Source: Proteiniclasticum sp.
GTDB taxonomy: Bacteria > Bacillota > Clostridia > Clostridiales > Clostridiaceae
Direction of reading: 5' to 3'
DNA: 48,860 nt
NCBI RefSeq assembly: GCF_003514505.1
Contig: NZ_DOPX01000022.1
Location: forward strand, 1-48,860
Positions 1-7,472 of the stretch are shown piece by piece (positions within the stretch are counted from its first letter, which is position 1; every line of letters starts with the position of its first letter). The notes under the pieces are model-generated. The model worked only from the letters and a program-made list of their open reading frames with translations, was not told where the DNA came from and ran no database searches. The position numbers were made by a program, and so were the translations under genes.

Positions 1-1
1 G

Positions 2-23
2 CTTTAGCTGTGGGAGTGTCAAT
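2..23. repeat. Left copy of a 22-bp terminal inverted repeat
   Basis: These 22 bases are the exact reverse complement of the last 22 bases of the window (48839-48860). The repeat contains no coding sequence. A contig that begins and ends in the same inverted sequence is what is seen when assembly stops at copies of an insertion sequence, and the repeat would then be the end of that element. The element itself is outside the window, so its family cannot be named. Confidence 0.7.
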
Positions 24-41
24 TAAAAACTCACAGTTTAT

Positions 42-72
42 TAGGAATCTTTTCGGAAGATTCCTATTTTTT
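42..72 (+). terminator. Intrinsic terminator upstream of aroC
   Basis: A perfect 10-bp stem (42-51 with 57-66) with a 5-base loop is followed by six T residues. It would end transcription entering from the left of the window and insulate the aroC operon. It lies 19 bases from the left terminal repeat. Confidence 0.8.
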
Positions 73-88
73 ATGCCCTTATCTAGGC

Positions 89-94
89 TATAAT
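89..94 (+). promoter_or_regulatory. Probable -10 box of the aroC operon
   Basis: A consensus TATAAT lies 35 bases before the aroC start and just after the terminator at 42-72. No good -35 box is seen at the right spacing, so only the -10 element is called. Confidence 0.45.
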
Positions 95-128
95 GGAAGA
101 TAGAAACACTGAAAGAAGAGGTGATCTG

Positions 129-1274
129 ATGCTACGATTTCTGGATGCGGGAGAATCCCACGGAAGAGGACTTTGCGCCGTGCTGGAAGGCCTTCCAGCC
201 AATTTTCCCGTGAATATAGAGAACATCAATAAAGAACTGGAAAGAAGACAGAAAGGGTATGGCCGCGGAGGCCGCATGAAGATTGAGAAAGACTCTGTGG
301 AAATCATCTCAGGTCTTTCTGAGGGAAAAACCACAGGTGCACCCATGACCCTTCTCATTCAGAACAGAGACTATGAGAACTGGCGTCTGAAGTCGAAAGA
401 AGAAACCTTCGTCTCTATTCCAAGACCGGGTCACGCAGATCTTACCGGAGAATACAAATATGCCACAGGAAACCTGCGAAACAGCATTGAAAGAAGCTCC
501 GCCAGAGAAACGGCCATTAGAACGGCTGTGGGTGCTGTCTGTAAGGAGGTGCTGAAAGAGCTTGGCGTTACAATCCGGTCCAAGGTCCAGACCCTTTATG
601 GACTCAATGACACCTTCTGCGACCTCTTTGACGATGGACTTTATGATCTCATAGAGAAGAGTCCCATGAGGGTCCTGCGGCATCAGGAGGAGTTCATGGC
701 TCTGGTGGATTCCGCCAAGAAAAACGGCGATTCTTTAGGTGGCTGGGTCTACGCTTCCTGTGAGGGGGTGATGGAAGGCCTCGGGTCTTTCATGCATTAT
801 GACAGGAGACTGGATGGGATCCTTTCTGGTGCCCTCATGTCCATTCAAGGGGTGAAGCAGGTATCCATCGGAAATCCCTTCTACATCGCCACAGGGGCCC
901 TCTATCATGACGGTATCACCTATGAGGATGGAAAGATCGTCCGCACCTCCAATCATGCCGGAGGCATTGAAGGAGGCATCTCCAATGGAGAGCAGCTGGA
1001 AGTCTACTGCTATATGAAGCCCATACCAAGCCTTCTACTGAAGCTTCCATCGGTGGATCTCAAGACCAGGAAGAACTCTGATTCCAGATATGAGAGAAGC
1101 GATGTGACAGCGGTGGTGCCGCTTTCCATTGTGGTGGAGCATGTGCTGGCCTTTGAGCTTTTAAAAGAAATACTGAACACTTTCTCCAGGGACAACAAAG
1201 AGGAGCTCCTTGCAGCCATTGAAGTGAGAAAGATAAGAATAGGAGAAATTTATGAAAAGACTACTGATTATTGA
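129..1274 (+). CDS. aroC: Chorismate synthase
   Basis: Converts 5-enolpyruvylshikimate-3-phosphate to chorismate, the last step of the shikimate pathway, using reduced FMN. The protein begins MLRFLDAGESHGRGL, which carries the family N-terminal motif with the conserved GESHG. It continues with the GYGRGGRM segment (around residue 45) and the RPGHADLTGEYKY block (around residues 100-110), and RSSARETA follows. At 381 aa it has the usual family length. The ATG at 129 is chosen because it sits behind an AAGAGGTGAT ribosome site and matches the conserved N-terminus; the frame stays open further upstream. The stop overlaps the polA start by 23 bases, so the genes are translationally coupled. It is unusual but not unique to find aroC leading a polA-coaE operon rather than in an aro cluster. 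Confidence 0.97.
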   Translation: MLRFLDAGESHGRGLCAVLEGLPANFPVNIENINKELERRQKGYGRGGRMKIEKDSVEIISGLSEGKTTGAPMTLLIQNRDYENWRLKSKEETFVSIPRPGHADLTGEYKYATGNLRNSIERSSARETAIRTAVGAVCKEVLKELGVTIRSKVQTLYGLNDTFCDLFDDGLYDLIEKSPMRVLRHQEEFMALVDSAKKNGDSLGGWVYASCEGVMEGLGSFMHYDRRLDGILSGALMSIQGVKQVSIGNPFYIATGALYHDGITYEDGKIVRTSNHAGGIEGGISNGEQLEVYCYMKPIPSLLLKLPSVDLKTRKNSDSRYERSDVTAVVPLSIVVEHVLAFELLKEILNTFSRDNKEELLAAIEVRKIRIGEIYEKTTDY

Positions 1275-3876
1275 CGGCAACAGCATCATGAACCGTGCCT
1301 TTTATGCGAACCCGAACTTTATGACCTCTAAGGGACAGCATACCGGGGCCATTTACGGCTTCATCAATATGATGATGAAGATCCGTGGAGATCTCACTCC
1401 AGACTATGTGGTCTGCGCCTTTGACAGAAAAGCCCCCACCTTCAGGCACCTGGAGTATGACGCCTATAAAGCGGGAAGAAAGAGAATGCCTGAGGAGCTG
1501 GCTACCCAGTTTCCCATTCTGAAAGAGATACTCGGTTATATGGCCGTGGACATCATGGAGATTGATGGATTTGAGGCGGATGATCTCATCGGAACACTAT
1601 CGAGACTTGCAGAAGAAGATGGGGATGAAGTCTATGTGCTTTCAGGAGACAAGGATACGCTGCAGCTGGCTTCGGAGAAGACCAAAGTAGTCATCACCAA
1701 AAAAGGCGTCAGTGTTGTCGAAACCTACGATGAGAAGAAGTTCATCGAAGAGTTTGAAATCACACCTACTCAGTTCATTGATGTGAAAGGCCTCATGGGA
1801 GATCCTTCTGATAACATCAAGGGTGTGCCTGGGATTGGTGAAAAAACAGCCTTTAAGCTTATCAAGGAATACGGATCCATCGAAAATCTTCTGGAGAACG
1901 TAGAGTCTGTAACCATGAAGAAAGTCCGGGAGAACCTCATAGAGTATCAGGAAGATGCCATCTTCTCCAAGCGCCTTGCCACCATCATCCGGGATGTGCA
2001 GATTGATCTGGATCTGGAGCAGTTCAGAAGTGATGACGGATATGACGAGAATGCGCTACGGAAAATGTTCTCGGAGCTGGAGTTTAAGAGCCTCCTTTCA
2101 AAGCTCTCCATTACACCGGAGGAAAAGAAAGAGGAAGAGCCACTGGAAAAGATTCCCTATGTGGAGGTGAAAGATGCGGAAGGTCTGAAAGACGGTCTGA
2201 AAGAGCTGAAAAAGACCCTGGGAGAGGATCCGCTGTCGGTGCTCTTTTCTGTGCACCATGCTGCCAAGCTCTCAGAAAGAACCATGCAGTGGATGGTCCT
2301 TTCCTCCAAAGAGACCAGCCTCTATCTCCATACAGAGGAGCTTTTCAAAGAGGACTCCGCTGTGGCGCTTCTAAAGGACCTACTGGAAGAGGAGAGCGTA
2401 AAGAAAATTTCCTTTGATATGAAAGACGGGGTCACGGTTTTAAGAAGGCTGGGCATTCTAGTTGGGGGCATCCATTTTGATGCGAACCTTGCGGCGTATC
2501 TTCTGGAGCCTGCCGATGGGAAGCTTCAGCTTCAGGACCTGATGCTGAAAGTTCTTCCTGACATCCGGGTACCGGAAGGGACAGACAAAGAGATTTTCCT
2601 TGGCAGAAGGCTCTATGACCTGTATGAGAAGCAGAACAAGGAAATGGAAGAAACAGAGCTTCTGCCGCTCTTTTATGAAGTGGAGCTGCCGCTGACGTCC
2701 ATCCTTGCGGATATGGAGATCGAAGGGTTCCATGTGGATGAGAAGCTCCTGGATGAGATGAATGTGACCTTTAAAAAAGACATCGATGCCCTGGAAGCGG
2801 AAGTTTATGAGCTGGCGGGAGAATCCTTCAACATCAACTCGCCGAAGCAGCTGGGTGTGATTCTTTTTGAAAAACTGGACCTTCCTGTGATCAAGAAGAC
2901 CAAGACCGGATACTCCACCAATGTGGAAGTGCTGGAAGCATTGAAAGACAAACATGAGATTGTGGAAAAAATCATGCAGTACCGTACGGTGACGAAGATT
3001 TTCAGCACCTACATCGTAGGGCTGAAATCTGCCATTGATGAGGACGGCAGGATCCACTCCACCTTCAATCAGACCCTGGCCACCACCGGGAGACTTTCCA
3101 GCACAGAACCAAACCTCCAGAACATTCCCATCAAACATGAGATGGGCAGAGCCGTGAGAAAGTTCTTCATTCCCCATGATGAGGAGTCGGTTCTCGTGTC
3201 CTGCGACTACTCCCAGATTGAGCTGAGAGTGCTGGCCCATATATCAGGAGACGAAAAAATGATCGAAGCCTATAATGAAGGCATCGACATCCATACCAAA
3301 ACGGCTTCCGAAGTCTTTGGCGTTCCTCTGGAAGAGGTGACCTACAAGGAAAGAAGCAGCGCCAAGGCCGTGAACTTCGGCATCATCTATGGCATGAGCG
3401 ATTTCAGCCTGGCTGGAGACCTGGGCATCACAAGAAAAGAAGCCAAGGAGTATATGGACATCTACTTCTCCAGATACCCCAAGGTCAAAGACTATCTGGA
3501 TGGTATTGTGGAAGAGGCGAGAGAAAAAGGCTTTGTGAAGACCATCATGAACAGAAGGCGCTATATTCCAGAGATTCATGAGAGGAACAAAATCGTTCAG
3601 GCGGCTGGCGTTCGCCTTGCCATGAACAGCCCCATCCAGGGCAGTGCGGCGGATATCATGAAAATGGCCATGGTGAAGGTCTATGAGGCGCTGAAGGAGA
3701 AGAACCTTCATTCCAGGCTCATCCTTCAGGTCCATGACGAACTCATTGTGAACACCAAGAAGAGCGAACTGGAAACGGTGAAGGCACTTCTCAAAGAGGA
3801 GATGGAACAGGCAGTGACCCTGAAGGTGAAGCTTTCCGCGGAGGAATCCGTGGGAGAAACCTGGTTTGACTGTTAA
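1252..3876 (+). CDS. polA: DNA polymerase I
   Basis: Repair and Okazaki-fragment polymerase acting in the cytoplasm, 874 aa. The N-terminal 5'-3' exonuclease domain (about residues 1-290) starts MKRLLIIDGNSIMNRAFYA and has the helix-hairpin-helix segment VPGIGEKTAFKLI. The central 3'-5' exonuclease-like domain (about 300-470) lacks the acidic metal ligands of the E. coli enzyme, as in Bacillus Pol I, so proofreading is probably absent. The polymerase domain has TTGRLSSTEPNLQNIP, the motif A DYSQIELRVLAH, the O-helix RSSAKAVNFGIIYG and the motif C QVHDELI. It starts inside the aroC end and is followed 12 bases later by coaE. In clostridia polA and coaE are often adjacent. Confidence 0.97.
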   Translation: MKRLLIIDGNSIMNRAFYANPNFMTSKGQHTGAIYGFINMMMKIRGDLTPDYVVCAFDRKAPTFRHLEYDAYKAGRKRMPEELATQFPILKEILGYMAVDIMEIDGFEADDLIGTLSRLAEEDGDEVYVLSGDKDTLQLASEKTKVVITKKGVSVVETYDEKKFIEEFEITPTQFIDVKGLMGDPSDNIKGVPGIGEKTAFKLIKEYGSIENLLENVESVTMKKVRENLIEYQEDAIFSKRLATIIRDVQIDLDLEQFRSDDGYDENALRKMFSELEFKSLLSKLSITPEEKKEEEPLEKIPYVEVKDAEGLKDGLKELKKTLGEDPLSVLFSVHHAAKLSERTMQWMVLSSKETSLYLHTEELFKEDSAVALLKDLLEEESVKKISFDMKDGVTVLRRLGILVGGIHFDANLAAYLLEPADGKLQLQDLMLKVLPDIRVPEGTDKEIFLGRRLYDLYEKQNKEMEETELLPLFYEVELPLTSILADMEIEGFHVDEKLLDEMNVTFKKDIDALEAEVYELAGESFNINSPKQLGVILFEKLDLPVIKKTKTGYSTNVEVLEALKDKHEIVEKIMQYRTVTKIFSTYIVGLKSAIDEDGRIHSTFNQTLATTGRLSSTEPNLQNIPIKHEMGRAVRKFFIPHDEESVLVSCDYSQIELRVLAHISGDEKMIEAYNEGIDIHTKTASEVFGVPLEEVTYKERSSAKAVNFGIIYGMSDFSLAGDLGITRKEAKEYMDIYFSRYPKVKDYLDGIVEEAREKGFVKTIMNRRRYIPEIHERNKIVQAAGVRLAMNSPIQGSAADIMKMAMVKVYEALKEKNLHSRLILQVHDELIVNTKKSELETVKALLKEEMEQAVTLKVKLSAEESVGETWFDC

Positions 3877-3888
3877 GAGGGCACTTTT

Positions 3889-4515
3889 ATGAGAATTGGA
3901 CTGACAGGAGGCATTGCCTCTGGAAAAAGCACAGTGTCCCTTTATCTGGCCTCTTTAGGGATAGAAATCATTGACGGGGATCTTCTGGCAAGAGAAGTTC
4001 TGGTGCTGTATCCGGAGATCCTTGCGTATCTGAAGGATACTTATGGCGACCTCATCTTTCAGAAGGGAGAGCTGGACCGAAAGGCGCTGGGGAGAATCAT
4101 CTTTCAGGATGAGAAAAAAAAGAAGGCGTACCTTGATGTCATCATGCCGAAGATTATTGAGGAAGCAAGAAAAAGGCTCAAGGAAGCCAAGGAAAGCTTC
4201 GTGGTGCTCGATGCCGCTCTTCTTTTCGAGGAAGGACTGGACAAGGATGTGGATGTGACCGTGACGGTCTTTGTACCCTATGAAGTGCAGCTGGAGAGGC
4301 TTCTAAAGCGGGATAGCCTGACGGTTTCGGAGGCTGTTTCAAGGATCCGGAGCCAGATGCCTTTGGAAGAGAAGAGGAGAAGAGCCGATCATGTGGTGGA
4401 CAACAGCGGCAGCAGAGAAGAAACGTATCAGCAGATCAAAGAGATTCTGAAGTCACTGGGCTTTGGAGAAATCAAGGGACAAGATATTGAAAAAAAGAAA
4501 AAAGAAGAAAAATAA
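3889..4515 (+). CDS. coaE: Dephospho-CoA kinase
   Basis: Catalyses the last step of coenzyme A synthesis, ATP-dependent 3'-phosphorylation of dephospho-CoA. The P-loop GGIASGKST is at residues 7-15, and the family motif IIDGDLLAREV follows at about 30-40. LDAALLFEEGLD at about 105-115 and the late RRADHVVDNSGS block complete the signature. At 208 aa it is slightly longer than usual because of a lysine/glutamate-rich tail. That tail arises where the reading frame overlaps the start of the next gene. It lies 12 bases after polA, in one operon. Confidence 0.95.
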   Translation: MRIGLTGGIASGKSTVSLYLASLGIEIIDGDLLAREVLVLYPEILAYLKDTYGDLIFQKGELDRKALGRIIFQDEKKKKAYLDVIMPKIIEEARKRLKEAKESFVVLDAALLFEEGLDKDVDVTVTVFVPYEVQLERLLKRDSLTVSEAVSRIRSQMPLEEKRRRADHVVDNSGSREETYQQIKEILKSLGFGEIKGQDIEKKKKEEK

Positions 4516-5059
4516 AGGCGGAGTGATCTTTCTCCTTCTCCTTTTGGCGGGTTTCCTGTTCTTTTCAGGGAATGTGCTTTACAGCAGACTGTTTCCTCTG
4601 GAACATGAGGATCTTATTGAAAAGTACGCAGCAGAGTACGGGGTGGATCCGTATCTCGTGTATGGCCTAATCCATACAGAATCGAGGTTCCAGACCACTG
4701 CCATATCTCCTGCCGGGGCCATGGGACTCATGCAGATTACGCCGGAGACCGGTGATTTCATCGCCAAGAGGCTTCAGATGAAGGACTATGAAGAGAGTAT
4801 GCTCTATGTGCCGGAAGTGAATATCCGCATGGGCATCTACTACCTGTCCTATCTGGAGGAGAGTTTTCCTGTGAAAGAGACCAGGCTTGCGGCCTATAAT
4901 GCGGGACCCAACCGGGTCAAAGGATGGCTTGATGACAGCAATGTGGGCAGTGGAGATGTCCTTCACAGCATTCCTTTTGAGGAGACGAGAAATTATGTGG
5001 AGCGTGTGACGTTCCGGGAGACCATTTACCGGATCCTGTATTTCTATAAAGACTTCTAG
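4487..5059 (+). CDS. Membrane-anchored lytic transglycosylase (SLT domain)
   Basis: Predicted peptidoglycan-cleaving enzyme of the Slt/MltE-like family, anchored to the outer face of the membrane. A very basic start (about eight Lys/Arg) precedes one membrane segment (about residues 10-30). The SLT domain follows, with the catalytic Glu in HTESRF, the SPAGAMGLMQITPETG signature and the AAYNAGPNRVKGW block. The TTG at 4487 is chosen because AAGGGA lies seven bases upstream; an earlier in-frame TTG at 4463 lacks such a site. The gene overlaps coaE by 29 bases. A transglycosylase after polA-coaE is a recurrent clostridial arrangement. It is the last gene of the operon before a strong terminator. 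Confidence 0.9.
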   Translation: MKKRKKKKNKGGVIFLLLLLAGFLFFSGNVLYSRLFPLEHEDLIEKYAAEYGVDPYLVYGLIHTESRFQTTAISPAGAMGLMQITPETGDFIAKRLQMKDYEESMLYVPEVNIRMGIYYLSYLEESFPVKETRLAAYNAGPNRVKGWLDDSNVGSGDVLHSIPFEETRNYVERVTFRETIYRILYFYKDF

Positions 5060-5069
5060 AAACGTTAAA

Positions 5070-5112
5070 CCCCCAGAAGATATCATTATTCATGAGTCTT
5101 CTGGGGGTTTTT
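5070..5112. terminator. Intrinsic terminator between convergent operons
   Basis: A perfect 11-bp stem (5070-5080 with 5097-5107) is followed on the plus strand by five T residues. It ends the aroC-to-transglycosylase operon, and its symmetry allows it to serve the convergent permease gene too. Confidence 0.85.
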
Positions 5113-5138
5113 GCAGTTCTTTCTGTTTATGAAGTCTA

Positions 5139-6383
5139 TTAGGATTCTTTACTTTCTTTCAGCGCAGTGCGGATAAGCTTTATGGTATTGCCGCTGTTTC
5201 CGTAGTTCAGCGTACCATAGCGGTAAATCTTCACACTGAGCAGCGCAATGGCTGCAGTGGTTCCCAAGAGGATGCCATAGGACAGGGCAAGCTCCAGGAA
5301 GGAGATGCTGTTGATGGCATAGCGCACAAACATGGCCATGAAAGACGTGAAGGGCACGTAAGAGGCGACTTTCAGCACCAGGCTCTCCGGGAAGTTCAAG
5401 GTGAAGAGGGAGATGAAGTAGGCCGCCATGGAGAACATGGTGACAAGGGTCGTTGCCGAGGGCACATCCTCCACTTTGGACACCAGTGCACCAATGCTGG
5501 CGTAGAGGAACAGCAGCAGGAAATATCCGGTGGTGCCGAAGAACAGGAAGACCAGAAGGAGCTTCGGGTCGATGCTGAGCTTCAAAAATTCCTGGATCTC
5601 CGGACTGTAGTTTCCTCTGTTCAGAAGATAGCCGCCAAAAAGGGAAAGTGCGATGAGACCCGCCTGGAGAATACCAGCAAGACCAGATGCCAGGACCTTA
5701 CCGATGATCAGGCTGTTTGGGTGAGTGCTGGTCACAAGGATTTCCATGGTGCGGTCGCTTTTTTCTCGGGCCACCAAAGTAGCCACATTGTTTCCGTAGA
5801 ACATGACAATCATAAAGAGCACAATGATGAGGGCATACACCACATAGTAGTTGTTTTGAGAATCCTTTCCAAGGACCTCTTCTGCACGTTCGATGCTGAT
5901 GCCTTGGAGGATCTCTTTGACTTCAGAAGGGTTGTAGCCTTCTTTTTCCAAAGCCAGGTCCTCGTTATAGCTTCTCAGCACCTCATCAAAGAGGAAATCC
6001 CCACCGGTGAACATGGATACATTTTTCACCACAGCGGTATAAGAAGAAGGGGAGGTGACGATGTAGCCGCTGTCCATGGCGCCGTCCAGGACCTTTTCCT
6101 GAAGGGCTTCTCTGGATTTGAAAAACTCCAGGGTAAACCCGGGAAGTCTCTCTTTCAGGACATCTTCTTCCAAGGCGCTGTTTTCAATGACGATCCCAAG
6201 GGTGCCCAGGTCTTCACCGGGCTCTTCCACAGGAGCATCTTCCCCTTCAAAGGTCTTCATAATGGTAGGGATAGAAGTGCCGATGAGGGCAAGAAGACAA
6301 ACGATCAGTGTCGTGATCACGAAGGATTTCTTTTTGAGAAGTCCCCGGAATTCAAACTGAAAGACGGTCAATAGATTCTTCAT
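5139..6383 (-). CDS. ABC-2 type exporter permease (NatB-like)
   Basis: Integral membrane subunit of a two-gene ABC exporter, 414 aa. One membrane helix at about residues 20-40 is followed by a long extracytoplasmic domain (about 45-185). A block of five or six helices from about 190 to the end includes the segment VAREKSDRTMEILVTST. This layout is that of the ABC2_membrane_3 / NatB group, whose best-known member is the Bacillus Na+ efflux permease. The substrate here cannot be told from sequence. Its start codon overlaps the stop of the ATPase gene by one base, so the two are co-translated. Confidence 0.85.
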   Translation of the reverse strand: MKNLLTVFQFEFRGLLKKKSFVITTLIVCLLALIGTSIPTIMKTFEGEDAPVEEPGEDLGTLGIVIENSALEEDVLKERLPGFTLEFFKSREALQEKVLDGAMDSGYIVTSPSSYTAVVKNVSMFTGGDFLFDEVLRSYNEDLALEKEGYNPSEVKEILQGISIERAEEVLGKDSQNNYYVVYALIIVLFMIVMFYGNNVATLVAREKSDRTMEILVTSTHPNSLIIGKVLASGLAGILQAGLIALSLFGGYLLNRGNYSPEIQEFLKLSIDPKLLLVFLFFGTTGYFLLLFLYASIGALVSKVEDVPSATTLVTMFSMAAYFISLFTLNFPESLVLKVASYVPFTSFMAMFVRYAINSISFLELALSYGILLGTTAAIALLSVKIYRYGTLNYGNSGNTIKLIRTALKESKES

Positions 6384-7285
6384 TATTTTTCACCTGCCGT
6401 TTCCACAAATATGTCTGTGAGAGTGGGGTAATAGGGTGAGAAGCTCTCGATCTCCACCTTACCATCCAGAAGGGGTCTTAAAATGGCATCTGCTTCTGTA
6501 TTTTCTGCCATATGAAGGATATAGGAGAGCTTGTCTTTTTTGAGATCCTTCAGACCGTGGGGAGAAAGGACAGAATATAGAGTGTCCTCTGATGCGGAGG
6601 TTTTCAGTCTCAATCTGTCTTTTCCGCGTTCTTCTTTGATCTTCTGAAGGCTTCCATGAAGAACGATCTCTCCTTTATTGATGAGGGTGATCTCATCACA
6701 GAACTCTTCCACATAGGACATCTGATGGCTGGAGAAGATGACGAGCTTTTTCTTCTTGATGAGCTCCAGAATGATGTCTTTCAGCACCATGGAGTTCACC
6801 GGGTCCAGTCCGCTGAAGGGTTCATCCAGAATGACGATGTCGGGGTTGTTCACAAGGGCTTCCACAATCTGGATCTTCTGCTGGTTTCCCTTGGAAAGAG
6901 TCTCGAGCTTTTTCTTCTTGTATTCCAGAAGGTCTACTCTGCCCAGCCAGTAGTCGATGTTCGCCTCGATTTCTTTCTTCTCTCCGCCTCTCAGCATACC
7001 GAAGTAGCGGAGCTGGTGGCCGATCTCCTCTTTGGGATACATGCCCCGTTCTTCTGGAAGATAGCCCACTTTATAGTCGTCAGGATTGAAAATCTTGCCG
7101 TCCATGAGAAATTCACCGGCGTCCTGTTTGAAGACGCCCATGAGTGCTCGCAGGGTGGTGGTTTTACCTGCACCGTTTCTGCCTAAGAATCCCATAGCTT
7201 TGCCGCTTTCCACCTGAAAGGAGATGTCCTTCAGGATTTTCTGACCGGAAAAGCTTTTGTGTACATTCCTGATTTCCAGTTTCAT
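6383..7285 (-). CDS. ABC exporter ATP-binding protein (NatA-like)
   Basis: ATPase partner of the following permease, 300 aa. Walker A is GRNGAGKTTT at about residues 35-44. The signature is LSKGNQQK, a variant of LSGGQ typical of this subfamily, and Walker B is DIVILDEPFSGLD. The H-loop is in FSSHQM. A C-terminal extension of about 80 residues matches the DUF4162-type tail of NatA/Ybh-like ATPases. The ribosome site is GAGGTGACAG before ATG. A good promoter lies about 40 bases upstream. NatA-like in architecture; the transported substrate is unknown. Confidence 0.88.
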   Translation of the reverse strand: MKLEIRNVHKSFSGQKILKDISFQVESGKAMGFLGRNGAGKTTTLRALMGVFKQDAGEFLMDGKIFNPDDYKVGYLPEERGMYPKEEIGHQLRYFGMLRGGEKKEIEANIDYWLGRVDLLEYKKKKLETLSKGNQQKIQIVEALVNNPDIVILDEPFSGLDPVNSMVLKDIILELIKKKKLVIFSSHQMSYVEEFCDEITLINKGEIVLHGSLQKIKEERGKDRLRLKTSASEDTLYSVLSPHGLKDLKKDKLSYILHMAENTEADAILRPLLDGKVEIESFSPYYPTLTDIFVETAGEK

Positions 7286-7324
7286 ACTGTCACCTCATTT
7301 ATTTCGATTTGTGATACTGTTAAC

Positions 7325-7353
7325 AATATATACCATGGATATGAGAATGTCAA
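7325..7353 (-). promoter_or_regulatory. Promoter of the NatAB-like exporter operon
   Basis: On the minus strand TTGACA and TATATT are separated by exactly 17 bases. The palindrome TGTTAACA lies between the -10 box and the gene and could be an operator. Confidence 0.75.
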
Positions 7354-7428
7354 ATCTAGCCCTGCGTAATGTTGCTCTATTCTATGGAGAGAAGACTCTT
7401 TGATGGTGAAGTGAGAAGGGAAAATAAT

Positions 7429-7466
7429 AAGCCACAGCAAAGGACGATGTCCTGATGCTGTGGCTT
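7429..7466 (-). terminator. Terminator of the pullulanase gene
   Basis: An 11-bp stem (7429-7439 with 7456-7466) lies a few bases after the pullulanase stop. On the minus strand it is followed by a T/A-rich run. Confidence 0.7.
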
Positions 7467-7472
7467 TAAGAG

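Noticed and set aside
2458..3240. Long minus-strand open frame of 260 codons inside polA.
   Set aside because: It lies wholly within a well-supported gene, is His/Leu/Gln-rich as expected of an antisense shadow, and has no ribosome site.
5721..6374. Plus-strand open frame of 217 codons opposite the ABC permease.
   Set aside because: His- and Phe-rich shadow of the permease gene without start signals.
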